Origin: Alphaproteobacteria bacterium
GTDB taxonomy: Bacteria; Pseudomonadota; Alphaproteobacteria; DSM-16000; Inquilinaceae
Assembly (NCBI GenBank): GCA_009909005.1
Contig: JAAAOG010000136.1
Location: forward strand, 1 to 42,008
DNA length: 42,008 nucleotides
Direction of reading: 5' to 3'
A program made the position numbers and the translations under genes. Shown here piece after piece: positions 17,741-26,672 of this stretch. The notes below the pieces were generated by a model that worked only from the letters and a program-made list of their open reading frames with translations, was not told where the DNA came from and made no database searches. Within the stretch, counting starts at the first letter, position 1; the number at the start of each line of letters is the position of its first letter.

Positions 17741-17773
17741 CCCGCGCGTCACGCACGCCGGGTGGCAAGAGCG

Positions 17774-17798
17774 GGGCGGGGCCATGGTGGTCCCGCCC
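17774..17798. terminator. Hairpin between convergent TadG-like and msbA-like genes
   Basis: GGGCGGGGCC (17774-17783) pairs with GGTCCCGCCC (17789-17798), with one G-U wobble and a 5-nt loop. It lies between two converging stops, as expected for a shared terminator. The T-tract is poor on both sides. Confidence 0.5.
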
Positions 17799-17815
17799 TC
17801 TCGCGTTCCGGTCGG

Positions 17816-19630
17816 TCAGCGGTTCCCTGAGGCGACGGCCTCGTGCGGATCGTCGGCATCGTCGCGGAACTGCATGCGGCACAGCTTTGCATACTGGCCC
17901 CCGGCGGCCAGCAGGTCGTCATGGGTGCCCTGCTCCACCACGCAGCCGCCTTCCAGCACGCAGATCAGATCGGCGCTGCGCACCGTGGCCAGGCGATGGG
18001 CGATGACCAGCGTCGTGCGGCCGCGGCTCAGGCGCTCCAGCGCCTGCTGCACCGCCTGCTCGGACTCGGCGTCGAGCGCGCTCGTCGCCTCGTCGAGCAG
18101 CAGGATCGGCGCGTCCTTGAGGATCGCCCGGGCGAGCGCGATGCGCTGGCGCTCGCCGCCGCTCAGGGTCTGACCGCGGTCGCCGACGACGCTGTCATAG
18201 CCCTCCGGCAGCCGGCTGATGAAATCATGCGCCGCCGCCGCCTCGGCCGCCGCGCGGATCTCGGCGTCGGAGGCCTCCGGCCGGCCCATGGCGATATTCG
18301 CCCGCACCGTGTCGTTGAACAGGACGATGTCCTGACTGACCAGGGCGATGGAGCGGCGCAGGCTGTCGAGCGTCACGTCCCGCACATCCTGGCCGTCGAT
18401 CACCACCCGTCCGGCGGTGACGTCGTAGAAGCGCGGGATGAGATTGAAGACCGTCGATTTGCCCGCGCCGCTGCGCCCGACCAGGGCGACGGTCTGCCCG
18501 CCCTCGACCCGGATGGTGCAATCGCGCAGGGCGGCGCTGTCGCCCTCATAGGTGAACGACACGTCTTCCAGCGCCACCGTCCCGGCCCTGACGCTTAGCG
18601 GCCGGGCGTCGGGCCGGTCGGTCACCGCCGGCTTCTCGTCGAGCAGGTCGAAGACCCGCTGCGTGCCGGCCAGGCCTTCCTGCAGCACCGCGTTCAGCGT
18701 GCCGAAGCTGCGGATCGGCTGGGCGGCGATCAAGAGGGCGCTGACGAAGCCGGTGAAATCGCCGACCGTGCCGGCCCCGGTGGTCACGCGGTAGCCGCCG
18801 AAGGCGATCACCCCGCCGACCGCCAGGCCGCCCAGCACCTCCAGGATCGGGTCGAGCCGCGCCCGGTGCTCCACCGCCCGCATGCGCAGCCGGTACATCT
18901 CGTCGAAGGTGGCGTCGGCCCGGCGCTGCTCATAGGGCTCCAACCGGTAGGCCTTGACCATGCGCGCGCCGCCCAGGCTTTCATTGAGCAGTGCGGTCAT
19001 GTCGCCGATCTGCACCTGGGCGCTCTTGGACACGCGGCGCAGGCGCTTGCCGACCTCCATGATCGGGATGGCGGCGACCGGATAGATCAGCAGCACGATG
19101 ATCGACAGCAGCCAGTCGAGATAGATCATCGAGATCACCAGCGCCAAGATGGTCAGCGCATCGCGCACCAGGGCGACGGCGGCGCTCGACAGGGCGTCGG
19201 CGATGTACTGGGTGTCGGCGGTGAAACGCGAGACCAGCGAGCCGATCGGATGGCGCCCCAGCCAGGCGAGGTCGGCGCGCAGCATGCCTCCGAACATCGC
19301 CTTCTGCAGTGCGGCCACCACCTTCATGGCGACCTTGTTGATCAGCAGCGTCTGCAGGTAAAAGGCGCCGCCCTTGGTCGCGGTGATCGCCAGGATGATG
19401 ATGGGCATCAGCCAGACCACCCGCAGATCGCCGGCCTCGTAGAGGTCGTAGGCGTATTTGATCAGCAGCGGATAGGCGCCGGTGGTGGCCGCCACCACCA
19501 CCATGAAGAACAAGGCGGCGGCCAGGGTGGTCCAGTGCGGCTTGACATGGCCGCGCCAGAGGCGGCGCAAGAGGGCGAGCGTCTTCTGGTCGAGGGTGAG
19601 GGCCTCGCGGCGGTCCTGGGAGCGGGCCAT
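17816..19630 (-). CDS. MsbA-like ABC exporter (lipid flippase type)
   Basis: This 604-residue half-transporter has six membrane helices in its first 320 residues. The nucleotide-binding domain shows Walker A GRSGAGKST, signature LSGGERQ, Walker B ILLLDEATSALD and the H-loop IAHRLAT. Length and fused layout match MsbA-family lipid A-core or lipid exporters; other amphipathic substrates cannot be excluded. The start is ATG at 19630 (MARSQDRREA). The upstream part of the open frame looks non-coding. Confidence 0.85.
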   Translation of the reverse strand: MARSQDRREALTLDQKTLALLRRLWRGHVKPHWTTLAAALFFMVVVAATTGAYPLLIKYAYDLYEAGDLRVVWLMPIIILAITATKGGAFYLQTLLINKVAMKVVAALQKAMFGGMLRADLAWLGRHPIGSLVSRFTADTQYIADALSSAAVALVRDALTILALVISMIYLDWLLSIIVLLIYPVAAIPIMEVGKRLRRVSKSAQVQIGDMTALLNESLGGARMVKAYRLEPYEQRRADATFDEMYRLRMRAVEHRARLDPILEVLGGLAVGGVIAFGGYRVTTGAGTVGDFTGFVSALLIAAQPIRSFGTLNAVLQEGLAGTQRVFDLLDEKPAVTDRPDARPLSVRAGTVALEDVSFTYEGDSAALRDCTIRVEGGQTVALVGRSGAGKSTVFNLIPRFYDVTAGRVVIDGQDVRDVTLDSLRRSIALVSQDIVLFNDTVRANIAMGRPEASDAEIRAAAEAAAAHDFISRLPEGYDSVVGDRGQTLSGGERQRIALARAILKDAPILLLDEATSALDAESEQAVQQALERLSRGRTTLVIAHRLATVRSADLICVLEGGCVVEQGTHDDLLAAGGQYAKLCRMQFRDDADDPHEAVASGNR

Positions 19631-19842
19631 GGAACGAAACGGTCTCCGGCAGTCGCGGTCGGATAAGGATGCCAGGAGCCCTAGCCTGAAGGGGCCGTCC
19701 CTGTCCATCCGCATGGCTTGCCGGTCGACGGGGAACAGGGGGCACGCGGCCGGCCGTCACCGCTGTGGGAGCGATCCCCCCCAGCCGCCTCTCAGGCCTC
19801 AATCAAATGCTCAGTATGGCGCGGCGCCGGAATGAGAAGAAA

Positions 19843-19874
19843 CCCGGCCCTTTGCAGATGCGGAAAGGGCCGGG
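19843..19874 (-). terminator. Intrinsic terminator of the sdh operon
   Basis: An 11-bp perfect stem (CCCGGCCCTTT at 19843-19853, AAAGGGCCGGG at 19864-19874) with a 10-nt loop starts 9 nt after the sdhB stop. On the minus strand it is followed by TTTCTTCTC, a usable U-rich tail. Confidence 0.75.
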
Positions 19875-19883
19875 GGGAAGCGA

Positions 19884-20663
19884 TTACATCCGCTCGAAAA
19901 TCAGCTTCTTGGTCTCGGCGATGGCCTTGGCCGGGTTGAGACCCTTCGGGCAGGTCTTGGTGCAGTTCATGATGGTGTGGCAGCGATAGAGCCGGAACGG
20001 GTCCTCGAGATTGTCGAGGCGCTCGCCCGTCATCTCGTCGCGGCTGTCGACGATCCAGCGATAGGCCTGCAGGAGGATCGCGGGGCCGAGATAGCGCTCG
20101 CCGCTCCACCAATAGCTCGGGCAGGCGGTCGAGCAGCAGAAGCACAGGATGCACTCGTACAGCCCGTCGAGCAGCTTGCGCTCCTCCTCGGTCTGCAGCC
20201 GCTCGCGGTCGGGCGGCGGGGCGGTCTGGGTCTGCAGCCAGGGCTTGATCGAGGTGTACTGGGCATAGACGTGGGTCAGGTCGGGCACCAGGTCCTTGAC
20301 CACCGGCATGTGCGGCAGCGGGTAGATCTTGACGTCGCCCTTCACGTCCTCGGTCGCCATGGTGCAGGCGAGCGTGTTGATGCCGTCGATGTTCATGGCG
20401 CAGGAGCCGCAGACGCCCTCGCGGCAGGAGCGGCGGAAGGTCAGCGTCGCGTCGATGTCGTTCTTGATGTGGATGAGCGCATCGAGAACCATCGGCCCGC
20501 AGCGGTCGAGGTCGACCTCGTACTCGTCCATGCGCGGGTTCTGGCCGTCATCCGGGTTCCAGCGATAGACGTGGAACGTCTTCTTGCGCCGGGCGCCCGG
20601 CGGCTCCCCGAACTTCTTGCCTTTGCCGATCTTCGAATTGGCCGGAAGGGTAAATTCTGCCAT
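19884..20663 (-). CDS. sdhB: Succinate dehydrogenase iron-sulfur subunit
   Basis: SdhB carries electrons from the flavin to quinone in complex II. The 259-residue product shows the [2Fe-2S] Cys set ([13 protein letters not shown] ... LAC), then [17 protein letters not shown] and [17 protein letters not shown] for the [4Fe-4S] and [3Fe-4S] clusters. It is last in the operon and is separated from sdhA by an inserted two-gene toxin-antitoxin-like module. Its start lies 44 bp after the zinc-finger gene's stop, so its transcription probably passes through that module. Confidence 0.96.
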   Translation of the reverse strand: MAEFTLPANSKIGKGKKFGEPPGARRKKTFHVYRWNPDDGQNPRMDEYEVDLDRCGPMVLDALIHIKNDIDATLTFRRSCREGVCGSCAMNIDGINTLACTMATEDVKGDVKIYPLPHMPVVKDLVPDLTHVYAQYTSIKPWLQTQTAPPPDRERLQTEEERKLLDGLYECILCFCCSTACPSYWWSGERYLGPAILLQAYRWIVDSRDEMTGERLDNLEDPFRLYRCHTIMNCTKTCPKGLNPAKAIAETKKLIFERM

Positions 20664-20707
20664 CTCTCATTCGCCTCGTTACGCTGTCCGTATCGTGTCG
20701 GCCTTCA

Positions 20708-20932
20708 TCAGGCCGCGAAGCGGACGATTTCGACTTCCACGCCGTTGCGGACCGCCGCTTCGGCCCGTTCCATGACTCGTCTCGACATATCCTCGGACAG
20801 ATAATACTCTCCGCAATCGGAGCAGATATCGGCCGGCACGTTTTTCAGGACCACAGTCGACTCGCCGCGCGTCAGGACCACCGTTGCCAGTCCGGAGGCA
20901 GTATCTCCCTGCTTGCACAAGACACACTTCAT
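20708..20932 (-). CDS. YgiT-type zinc-finger protein (MqsA-like antitoxin half)
   Basis: This 74-residue protein has two zinc-binding pairs, CVLC (residues 3-6) and CSDC (about residues 37-40). It matches the YgiT/MqsA N-terminal zinc domain only; the C-terminal helix-turn-helix of full MqsA (about 130 residues) is absent. Its ATG overlaps the DUF4258 gene's stop (ATGA). YgiT-type proteins paired with DUF4258 proteins are a recurring toxin-antitoxin-like arrangement, here wedged between sdhA and sdhB. Confidence 0.8.
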   Translation of the reverse strand: MKCVLCKQGDTASGLATVVLTRGESTVVLKNVPADICSDCGEYYLSEDMSRRVMERAEAAVRNGVEVEIVRFAA

Positions 20933-21213
20933 TTGTTTCTCCGCGTCCTGTAGTCCGGCAGCCAGCGATCCATGTCGGGCAAATACACGGTCACGATGAC
21001 ATCCCGGGGAGGTTCTGTTCCACTGGCGACAACCACGTGAATTGGGGTCTCACCGACATAACCAAGGACCAACCGGCTCGGATAGGGCTGGTCTTCCCGG
21101 TATTCCCTAATGACCTCCCCCTGCTCCAGCACCTGGATAATGTCGTCCTTCCCGATACTTCGCTCAAACATGCGGCGAAGGGCGTGCTGCGAAAAGAGCC
21201 GTTGTCGCGGCAC
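20929..21213 (-). CDS. DUF4258 protein (RelE/MqsR-like toxin candidate)
   Basis: This 94-residue protein has FSQHALRRMFERSI at its start and GEVIREYREDQPYPSRLVLGY in the middle, the pattern of DUF4258. That family is related to small toxins such as BrnT and RelE and is often paired with a YgiT zinc-finger antitoxin. It starts with GTG, 17 bp after the sdhA stop, with a weak GAGGTGATGG site. Toxicity or RNase activity is inferred from family and pairing only. Confidence 0.75.
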   Translation of the reverse strand: MPRQRLFSQHALRRMFERSIGKDDIIQVLEQGEVIREYREDQPYPSRLVLGYVGETPIHVVVASGTEPPRDVIVTVYLPDMDRWLPDYRTRRNK

Positions 21214-21230
21214 GCCTTTAGCCCATCACC

Positions 21231-23039
21231 TCAATAAACCCGGGCCTTGGGTGGGAAGGCCTGGACGTCGTTGGTCATCGGGGTCATGTGGACCGGGCGG
21301 AAATCGATGGTCGACTTGCCCTTTTCGTCGACCCAGATGACGGTGTGCTTCATCCACTCGTCGTCATTGCGCTCGGGGAAATCCTCGCGCGCATGGGCGC
21401 CGCGGCTTTCCAGGCGGTTGTTGGCGCTGTGCATGGTGGCGACGGCCTGGATCATCAGATTGTCGAGTTCCAGCGTCTCGACGAGGTCCGAGTTCCAGAT
21501 CATCGACTTGTCCTCGACGCCCATGCCGCCGCGCTTGGACCAGACCTGGCCGAGCTTGTCGACACCCTCCTGCAGCACCTCGCCGGTGCGGAACACCGCG
21601 CAGTTGTTCTGCATGGTCCGCTGCATTTCCATGCGCAGGTCGGCGGTGCGGATCTCCTGCTTGTTGTGGCGGATGTGGTCGAGCCGGGCGATGGCGTTCT
21701 CGCCGGCATCCGCCGGCAACGCCTTGTGATGCCCGTTGGCTCCGTTGCCCTTCAGGATCTCGCCGGCGCGGTGGGCGGCGGCGCGGCCGAAGACCACGAG
21801 GTCGAGCAGCGAGTTCGAGCCCAGCCGGTTGGCGCCGTGCACCGAGACGCAGGCCGCCTCGCCGATCGCCATCAGGCCCGGCACCACGGCATCGGGGTCG
21901 TCCTTGGTTGGCGCCACCACTTCCGTGAAGCGGTTGGTCGGCACGCCGCCCATATTGTAGTGGACGGTCGGCAGAACCGGGATCGGCTCCTTCGTCACGT
22001 CGACGCCCGCGAAGATCCGCGCCGTCTCGGCGATGCCGGGCAGGCGCGAATGGATCATGTCGGCGTCGAGGTGCTCCAGGTGCAGGTAGATATGGTCGTG
22101 ACCGGAACCGACGCCGCGGCCCTCGCGGATCTCGATGGTCATCGAGCGGCTGACCACGTCGCGGGAGGCGAGATCCTTGGCCGAGGGCGCATAGCGCTCC
22201 ATGAAGCGCTCGCCCTCGTTGTTGGTCAGGTAGCCGCCCTCGCCGCGCACGCCCTCGGTGATCAGGCAGCCGGCGCCGTAGATGCCGGTCGGGTGGAACT
22301 GGACGAATTCCATGTCCTGCAGCGGCAGCCCGGCGCGGGCGACCATGGCATTGCCGTCGCCGGTGCAGGTATGGGCCGAGGTGCAGGAGAAATAGGTCCG
22401 GCCATAGCCGCCGGTGGCCAGCACCACCAGATGCGCCCGGAAGCGGTGGATGGTGCCGTCGTCGAGGTTCCAGGCGACGACGCCGCGGCAGACGCCGTCT
22501 TCCATCATCAGGTCGAGCGCGAACAGCTCGATATAGAACTCCGCCTCGTACTTCAGCGACTGCTGGTAGAGGGTGTGGAGCATGGCATGGCCGGTCCGGT
22601 CGGCCGCGGCGCAGGTCCGATAGGCCTGGCCCTTGCCAAACTGGGTGGTCATGCCGCCAAAGGCGCGCTGGTAGATCTTCCCCTCAGCCGTACGGGAGAA
22701 GGGCAGGCCGTAATGTTCCAGCTCGATAATGGCGGGAATCGCCTCCCGGCACATATACTCGATGGCGTCCTGGTCGCCCAGCCAGTCCGACCCCTTGACG
22801 GTGTCGTACATGTGATAGCGCCAGTCATCCTCGCCCATATTGCCGAGTGCGGCGGAGACGCCGCCCTGCGCCGCCACGGTGTGGCTGCGGGTGGGGAAGA
22901 CCTTGGTGATGCAGGCCGTCTTCAGGCCCTGTTCAGCCATGCCGAAGGTCGCGCGCAGACCGGCGCCGCCGGCGCCGACGACAACGACGTCATAGGTGTG
23001 GTCGATGACCTGATAGGCGTTTGTGGGCGTGGTCGCCAT
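21231..23039 (-). CDS. sdhA: Succinate dehydrogenase flavoprotein subunit
   Basis: SdhA oxidises succinate to fumarate with covalently bound FAD. The 602-residue product has the FAD-binding [13 protein letters not shown], the flavin-linking His in [13 protein letters not shown], and the catalytic-site blocks [11 protein letters not shown] and [18 protein letters not shown]. Its length is normal. It starts 6 bp after the sdhD stop, so the two are tightly coupled. Confidence 0.97.
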   Translation of the reverse strand: MATTPTNAYQVIDHTYDVVVVGAGGAGLRATFGMAEQGLKTACITKVFPTRSHTVAAQGGVSAALGNMGEDDWRYHMYDTVKGSDWLGDQDAIEYMCREAIPAIIELEHYGLPFSRTAEGKIYQRAFGGMTTQFGKGQAYRTCAAADRTGHAMLHTLYQQSLKYEAEFYIELFALDLMMEDGVCRGVVAWNLDDGTIHRFRAHLVVLATGGYGRTYFSCTSAHTCTGDGNAMVARAGLPLQDMEFVQFHPTGIYGAGCLITEGVRGEGGYLTNNEGERFMERYAPSAKDLASRDVVSRSMTIEIREGRGVGSGHDHIYLHLEHLDADMIHSRLPGIAETARIFAGVDVTKEPIPVLPTVHYNMGGVPTNRFTEVVAPTKDDPDAVVPGLMAIGEAACVSVHGANRLGSNSLLDLVVFGRAAAHRAGEILKGNGANGHHKALPADAGENAIARLDHIRHNKQEIRTADLRMEMQRTMQNNCAVFRTGEVLQEGVDKLGQVWSKRGGMGVEDKSMIWNSDLVETLELDNLMIQAVATMHSANNRLESRGAHAREDFPERNDDEWMKHTVIWVDEKGKSTIDFRPVHMTPMTNDVQAFPPKARVY

Positions 23040-23045
23040 GGCGGC

Positions 23046-23444
23046 TTAGCCTCCGAATGCAATCATGAGAACAGAGACGATCGAGGCAATGCCGAAGAAC
23101 GCGAGAACGAGGCGGGTCACCACATTCACCGCGACCTCCAGCCATTTCGGCTCGATATAGTCCTCGTAGACGACCTGCATACCCAGTGCGGCATGATAGA
23201 ACCCGAAGGCCAGGAAGCCGATCATCAGCGTCGCCGCGATCGGGTTGCTCATCCAGGAGGCCATGGCCGCATAGCCGGCATCGGCGCTGTCGGCGGCGGC
23301 GATCATCCCGATCACGGAGATCACGAACCAGATGGTCAGGGGGATGAGGGCGACGGCCGTCAGCCGCTGCACCCACCAGTGATGCGCGCCTTCCTTGGCG
23401 GAACCGAGGCCGCGGGCGCGCGCGACGGGCGTACGAAGGCTCAT
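23046..23444 (-). CDS. sdhD: Succinate dehydrogenase membrane anchor subunit
   Basis: This 132-residue protein has three hydrophobic segments. HHWWVQRLTAVALIPL near residue 20 and FGFYHAALGMQVVYEDY carry the conserved His and the quinone/haem-side residues of SdhD. It anchors SdhAB in the inner membrane together with SdhC. The start at 23444 (MSLRTPVARARGLG) fits family similarity. Confidence 0.92.
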   Translation of the reverse strand: MSLRTPVARARGLGSAKEGAHHWWVQRLTAVALIPLTIWFVISVIGMIAAADSADAGYAAMASWMSNPIAATLMIGFLAFGFYHAALGMQVVYEDYIEPKWLEVAVNVVTRLVLAFFGIASIVSVLMIAFGG

Positions 23445-23513
23445 GCTAGATCTCACCGACAGACAGGTTGTCAAAACGGGCGAAGGACGAAACGGTCGGG
23501 GGACGCGAGAGGC

Positions 23514-23906
23514 TCACCAGACCGCAAAGGCGACGATCCAGGCGACCAGCGTCAGGCCGCCGGCGACGGCGACGGTCACCCAGCCGGTCTGGGTCACCGT
23601 TTCGATCTCCAGGCCGAGGCCGAGATCCCAGGCGAGGTGGCGGACGCCGTTGCACAGGTGGTAGAAGAGCGAGAACGACCAGGCGAGCAGCAGCAGCACC
23701 CCGAGGAACGAGCCGATCCAGTCCTGGGCCGCGGCAAAGGCCTCCGCACCCGAGGCGGCGGCGATCAACCAATAGGCGATCAGAAGCGTCCCCAGCGTCA
23801 GCGCCACGCCGGTCATCCGGTGAAGGATCGACAGCACGCTGGTGATCTGGGGGCGGTAGATTTGCAGGTGCGGCGACAGGGGCCGGTTTTGCGTAGCCGT
23901 TGGCAT
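23514..23906 (-). CDS. sdhC: Succinate dehydrogenase cytochrome b556 subunit
   Basis: This 130-residue protein has RPLSPHLQIYRPQITSVLS and HRMTG motifs and the haem-ligand His region FYHLCNGVRHLAWD, with three membrane helices. It is first in the operon sdhC-sdhD-sdhA-(DUF4258-YgiT)-sdhB. It is divergent from a methyltransferase gene across about 227 bp that should hold the sdh promoter; no clear hexamers were picked out there. Confidence 0.93.
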   Translation of the reverse strand: MPTATQNRPLSPHLQIYRPQITSVLSILHRMTGVALTLGTLLIAYWLIAAASGAEAFAAAQDWIGSFLGVLLLLAWSFSLFYHLCNGVRHLAWDLGLGLEIETVTQTGWVTVAVAGGLTLVAWIVAFAVW

Positions 23907-24133
23907 GTCTGGTCCTATGGCTCGAATGTCTCTTGCTGGATGGCACCGCGGCCCGGAACCGGGGCGGCGCGGGGGCGCTGGGCGGCTTATGTTGTGTTGC
24001 ACCATTGCTAATAAGCGCCCGAAACCATCGAGTCAAATCACCCGATGTCGCAGTGCAAAAAATTCCGGAACTTGTTAAGGGGTTTTCGTCAGATCGGGCG
24101 ATTGCCCCGATCGCGATCGGAGACGGCACGGCA

Positions 24134-24895
24134 ATGACGAGCGATTCGGCCGGTCAACCCTGGGATGCTGCGGGTTATGCCGCCCATGCGCCCTTTGTCC
24201 CGGAACTCGGCGCCCCGCTGGTGGCGCTTCTGGCGCCGCGGCCGGGCGAGCGCATCCTCGATATCGGGTGCGGCGACGGGACGCTCACCGTTGCTCTGGC
24301 GGCGGCCGGCGCCGCGGTCGTCGGCGTGGATGCCTCGCCCGAGATGGTTGCGGCGGCGCGGGCCCGCGGCCTCGATGCCCGAGTCGCCGATGCCGCCGCC
24401 CTGCCTTTCGCGGGCGAATTCGACGCCGTCTTCAGCAATGCCGCCCTGCACTGGGTGCCGGACCATGACGCCGCCGTCGCCGGGATGGCCCGGGCGCTGA
24501 AGCCGGGCGGCCGGGCGGTGGGGGAACTCGGCGGCTTCGGCAATGTGGCGGCGATCGCCACGGCGCTGGCCGCGGTGATGGGGCGGCGCGGCTTCGCCGA
24601 CTCGGTGCTGCCATGGCACTTCCCCACGGCGGCGCGCTTTGCCGAGCGGCTGGCGTGGCACGGCTTTACGGTGGAGAGCTGCGCGCTGACCCCGCGGCCG
24701 ACGCCGCTGCCGACCGGCATGAGCGGCTGGCTGGAGACCTTCGCCGCCGGCATCTTCGGCCGCCTGCCGCCGGACGACCGGACCGCCGCCCGCGACGAGG
24801 CGGTGGCACTGCTGCGCCCGGCCCTGTGCGATGAGGACGACAACTGGACCGCGGACTATGTGCGCCTGCGCTTCGTCGCGCGCCTCACGGCCTGA
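24134..24895 (+). CDS. Class I SAM-dependent methyltransferase
   Basis: This 253-residue protein has a glycine-rich SAM site (ILDIGCGDGTLTVAL), the acidic loop VVGVDASPEMV and VFSNAALHWVPDHDAA. The layout is like trans-aconitate methyltransferase and related small-molecule enzymes, but the substrate is not predictable. The start is ATG at 24134, where similarity begins. Its last 11 bp overlap the end of the convergent repeat-containing gene. Confidence 0.85.
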   Translation: MTSDSAGQPWDAAGYAAHAPFVPELGAPLVALLAPRPGERILDIGCGDGTLTVALAAAGAAVVGVDASPEMVAAARARGLDARVADAAALPFAGEFDAVFSNAALHWVPDHDAAVAGMARALKPGGRAVGELGGFGNVAAIATALAAVMGRRGFADSVLPWHFPTAARFAERLAWHGFTVESCALTPRPTPLPTGMSGWLETFAAGIFGRLPPDDRTAARDEAVALLRPALCDEDDNWTADYVRLRFVARLTA

Positions 24896-25346
24896 GATAC
24901 GGCGCGATTGCGATGCCGCCGATCAGAATGCTGCAGATGCCAAGGACCATGGTGATGATGGTTCCGACCATGAACGGGGTAGTCGGGTGGTGAGCAAGAT
25001 CGGTCTTGGTTGCCGTGTCATCCAGACGCCATTCCACCTTCTCCAACCGCTTCTCCATCGACTGCAGCCGGGTCTCAAGTCCGGCCACTTCTTCCTTAGT
25101 CGCCATGCGCCGGTCGATTTCGGCGATGTCATCCTTGGTCGCCATGCGCCGCTCGATTTCGGCGATGTCATCCTTGGTCGCCATGCGCCGCTCGATTTCG
25201 GCGATGTCGTCCTTGGTCGCCATGCGCCGCTCGATGTCGGCGATATCGTCCTTGGTTGCCATGCGGTCGTGCATGTCGGTGACGAGCGGAAGCAGCTGAT
25301 CGCGGATCAGCGTGTCGAGAGAGGCTTTCGGGTCGATGTGGTTCAT
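24885..25346 (-). CDS. Coiled-coil protein built on 13-residue repeats, with C-terminal membrane anchor
   Basis: This 153-residue protein has an N-terminal leader (MNHIDPKASLDTLIRDQ), then four 13-residue repeats of the type RMATKDDIAEIER plus a partial one. A heptad-rich segment (LETRLQSMEKRLEKVEWRL) follows, and a hydrophobic stretch of about 23 residues near the C-terminus (MVGTIITMVLGICSILIGG). It should be an inner-membrane-anchored coiled-coil rod. Such MATKDDI repeats occur in poorly characterised bacterial and phage-related proteins. Its function is unknown. Confidence 0.7.
   Translation of the reverse strand: MNHIDPKASLDTLIRDQLLPLVTDMHDRMATKDDIADIERRMATKDDIAEIERRMATKDDIAEIERRMATKDDIAEIDRRMATKEEVAGLETRLQSMEKRLEKVEWRLDDTATKTDLAHHPTTPFMVGTIITMVLGICSILIGGIAIAPYLRP
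25099..25265. repeat. 39-bp tandem repeat inside the coiled-coil gene
   Basis: Four full units of 39 bp start at 25099, 25138, 25177 and 25216, and a partial fifth starts at 25255. The units differ at only a few positions. The length is a multiple of three, so each unit adds 13 residues, and the copy number could change by slippage without breaking the frame. Confidence 0.9.
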
Positions 25347-25516
25347 GGGAGATCACCCGCCGCGGCGCGGCCCGCGTGCGCCGTGCATGGCGCATACCAT
25401 AGCAAGAGGAGCACCCGCATAAAACAGAAATGGCAATGGGGGCCTGCCATCGCCAGCGTCTTGGCCATCCCTCCGGCTCTGTTGCGCCGGCCGGCGACCG
25501 GCCTATCTTGCGGCGC

Positions 25517-26626
25517 ATGAGCGATCTGGACTTCGACAGGGCGCCGGAGTCGGTGCGGGTGGTGGTGGCGATGTCGGGCGGGGTGGACAGCGCCGTCACC
25601 GCCGCGCTGCTCGCCGAGGCCGGCTATGACGTCGTCGGCATCACCCTGCAGCTCTACGACCATGGCGCGGCGACCGGCCGCAAGGGGGCCTGCTGCGCCG
25701 GCCAGGACATCTACGACGCCCGGGCGGTGGCCGACCGGCTGGGCATCCCGCATTACGTGCTCGATTACGAAAGCCGCTTTTCCAAGAGCGTCATCGACGA
25801 CTTCGCCGACAGCTATCTGCGGGGCGAGACGCCGATTCCCTGCGTGCGCTGCAACCAGCGGGTCAAGTTCCGCGACCTGCTCGACACGGCCCGCGACCTC
25901 GGCGCCGATGCCCTGGCCACCGGTCACTATGTCCGCCGCGTGCCCGGCTCCCGCGGGCCCGAACTGCACCGCGCCGTCGACCCGGCCAAGGATCAGAGCT
26001 ATTTCCTCTTCGCCACCACGGCCGAGCAGCTGGACTTCCTGCGCTTTCCCCTGGGCGGCCGGAGCAAGGAGGAGACGCGGCGCCTTGCCGTGCGGCTCGC
26101 CCTGCCGGTGGCGGAAAAGCCGGAGAGCCAGGACATCTGCTTCGTGCCCAGCGGCCGCTATGCCGGCGTGGTGGAAAAGTTGCGGCCCGGCGCCGCCGAT
26201 CCCGGCGATATCGTCCATGTCGAGGACGGGCGGGTGCTGGGCCGGCACGACGGGGTCATCCATTACACGATCGGCCAGCGCCGCGGCATCGGCGTCGGCG
26301 GCGGCCCGCCGCTCTATGTCGTGCGGCTCGACCCGGAGCGGCGGGAGGTGGTGGTCGGCCCGCGCGCGGCGCTGGGCCGCGACCGCGTAATTGTGCGCGA
26401 GGTCAACTGGCTGGGCGACCGGCCGCTGGACGATGCGGGCACGCGGGTGGCGGTGAAGCTGCGCTCGGCCCAGCCGGCGGTGCCGGCGACGATTCAGGCC
26501 GGCCCGGACGGCACCGCCGAGATCCGGCTCGACGAGCCGCAATATGGCGTGGCGCCGGGCCAGGCCGCCGTCTGCTATGACGGCGAGCGGGTCCTGGGCG
26601 GCGGCTGGATCGCCCGGGCCACGTGA
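25517..26626 (+). CDS. mnmA: tRNA-specific 2-thiouridylase MnmA
   Basis: MnmA thiolates the wobble uridine of Lys, Glu and Gln tRNAs. The 369-residue product has the PP-loop [11 protein letters not shown], the first catalytic Cys in [12 protein letters not shown] and the second in [17 protein letters not shown]-like TGHYVRR is also visible. The C-terminal beta-barrel ends [18 protein letters not shown]. The start is ATG at 25517; the open frame upstream shows no family similarity. Confidence 0.95.
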   Translation: MSDLDFDRAPESVRVVVAMSGGVDSAVTAALLAEAGYDVVGITLQLYDHGAATGRKGACCAGQDIYDARAVADRLGIPHYVLDYESRFSKSVIDDFADSYLRGETPIPCVRCNQRVKFRDLLDTARDLGADALATGHYVRRVPGSRGPELHRAVDPAKDQSYFLFATTAEQLDFLRFPLGGRSKEETRRLAVRLALPVAEKPESQDICFVPSGRYAGVVEKLRPGAADPGDIVHVEDGRVLGRHDGVIHYTIGQRRGIGVGGGPPLYVVRLDPERREVVVGPRAALGRDRVIVREVNWLGDRPLDDAGTRVAVKLRSAQPAVPATIQAGPDGTAEIRLDEPQYGVAPGQAAVCYDGERVLGGGWIARAT

Positions 26627-26672
26627 CCGGCTATGGAGGCGGCCGGGACGGCCGCGCTCCTATCAAGCCGCA

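Noticed and set aside
15761-17785. A 674-codon minus-strand frame opposite the TadG-like gene
   Set aside because: The plus strand carries a clear von Willebrand domain, membrane segment and ribosome-binding site.
21288-24011. A 907-codon plus-strand open frame across the sdh genes
   Set aside because: It is antisense to sdhA, sdhD and sdhC, which are certain. Long antisense frames are expected in GC-rich coding DNA, and its composition is not protein-like.
25099-25265. CRISPR-like array from regularly spaced repeats
   Set aside because: The 39-bp units are contiguous with no spacers, and they are in frame within a coding gene.
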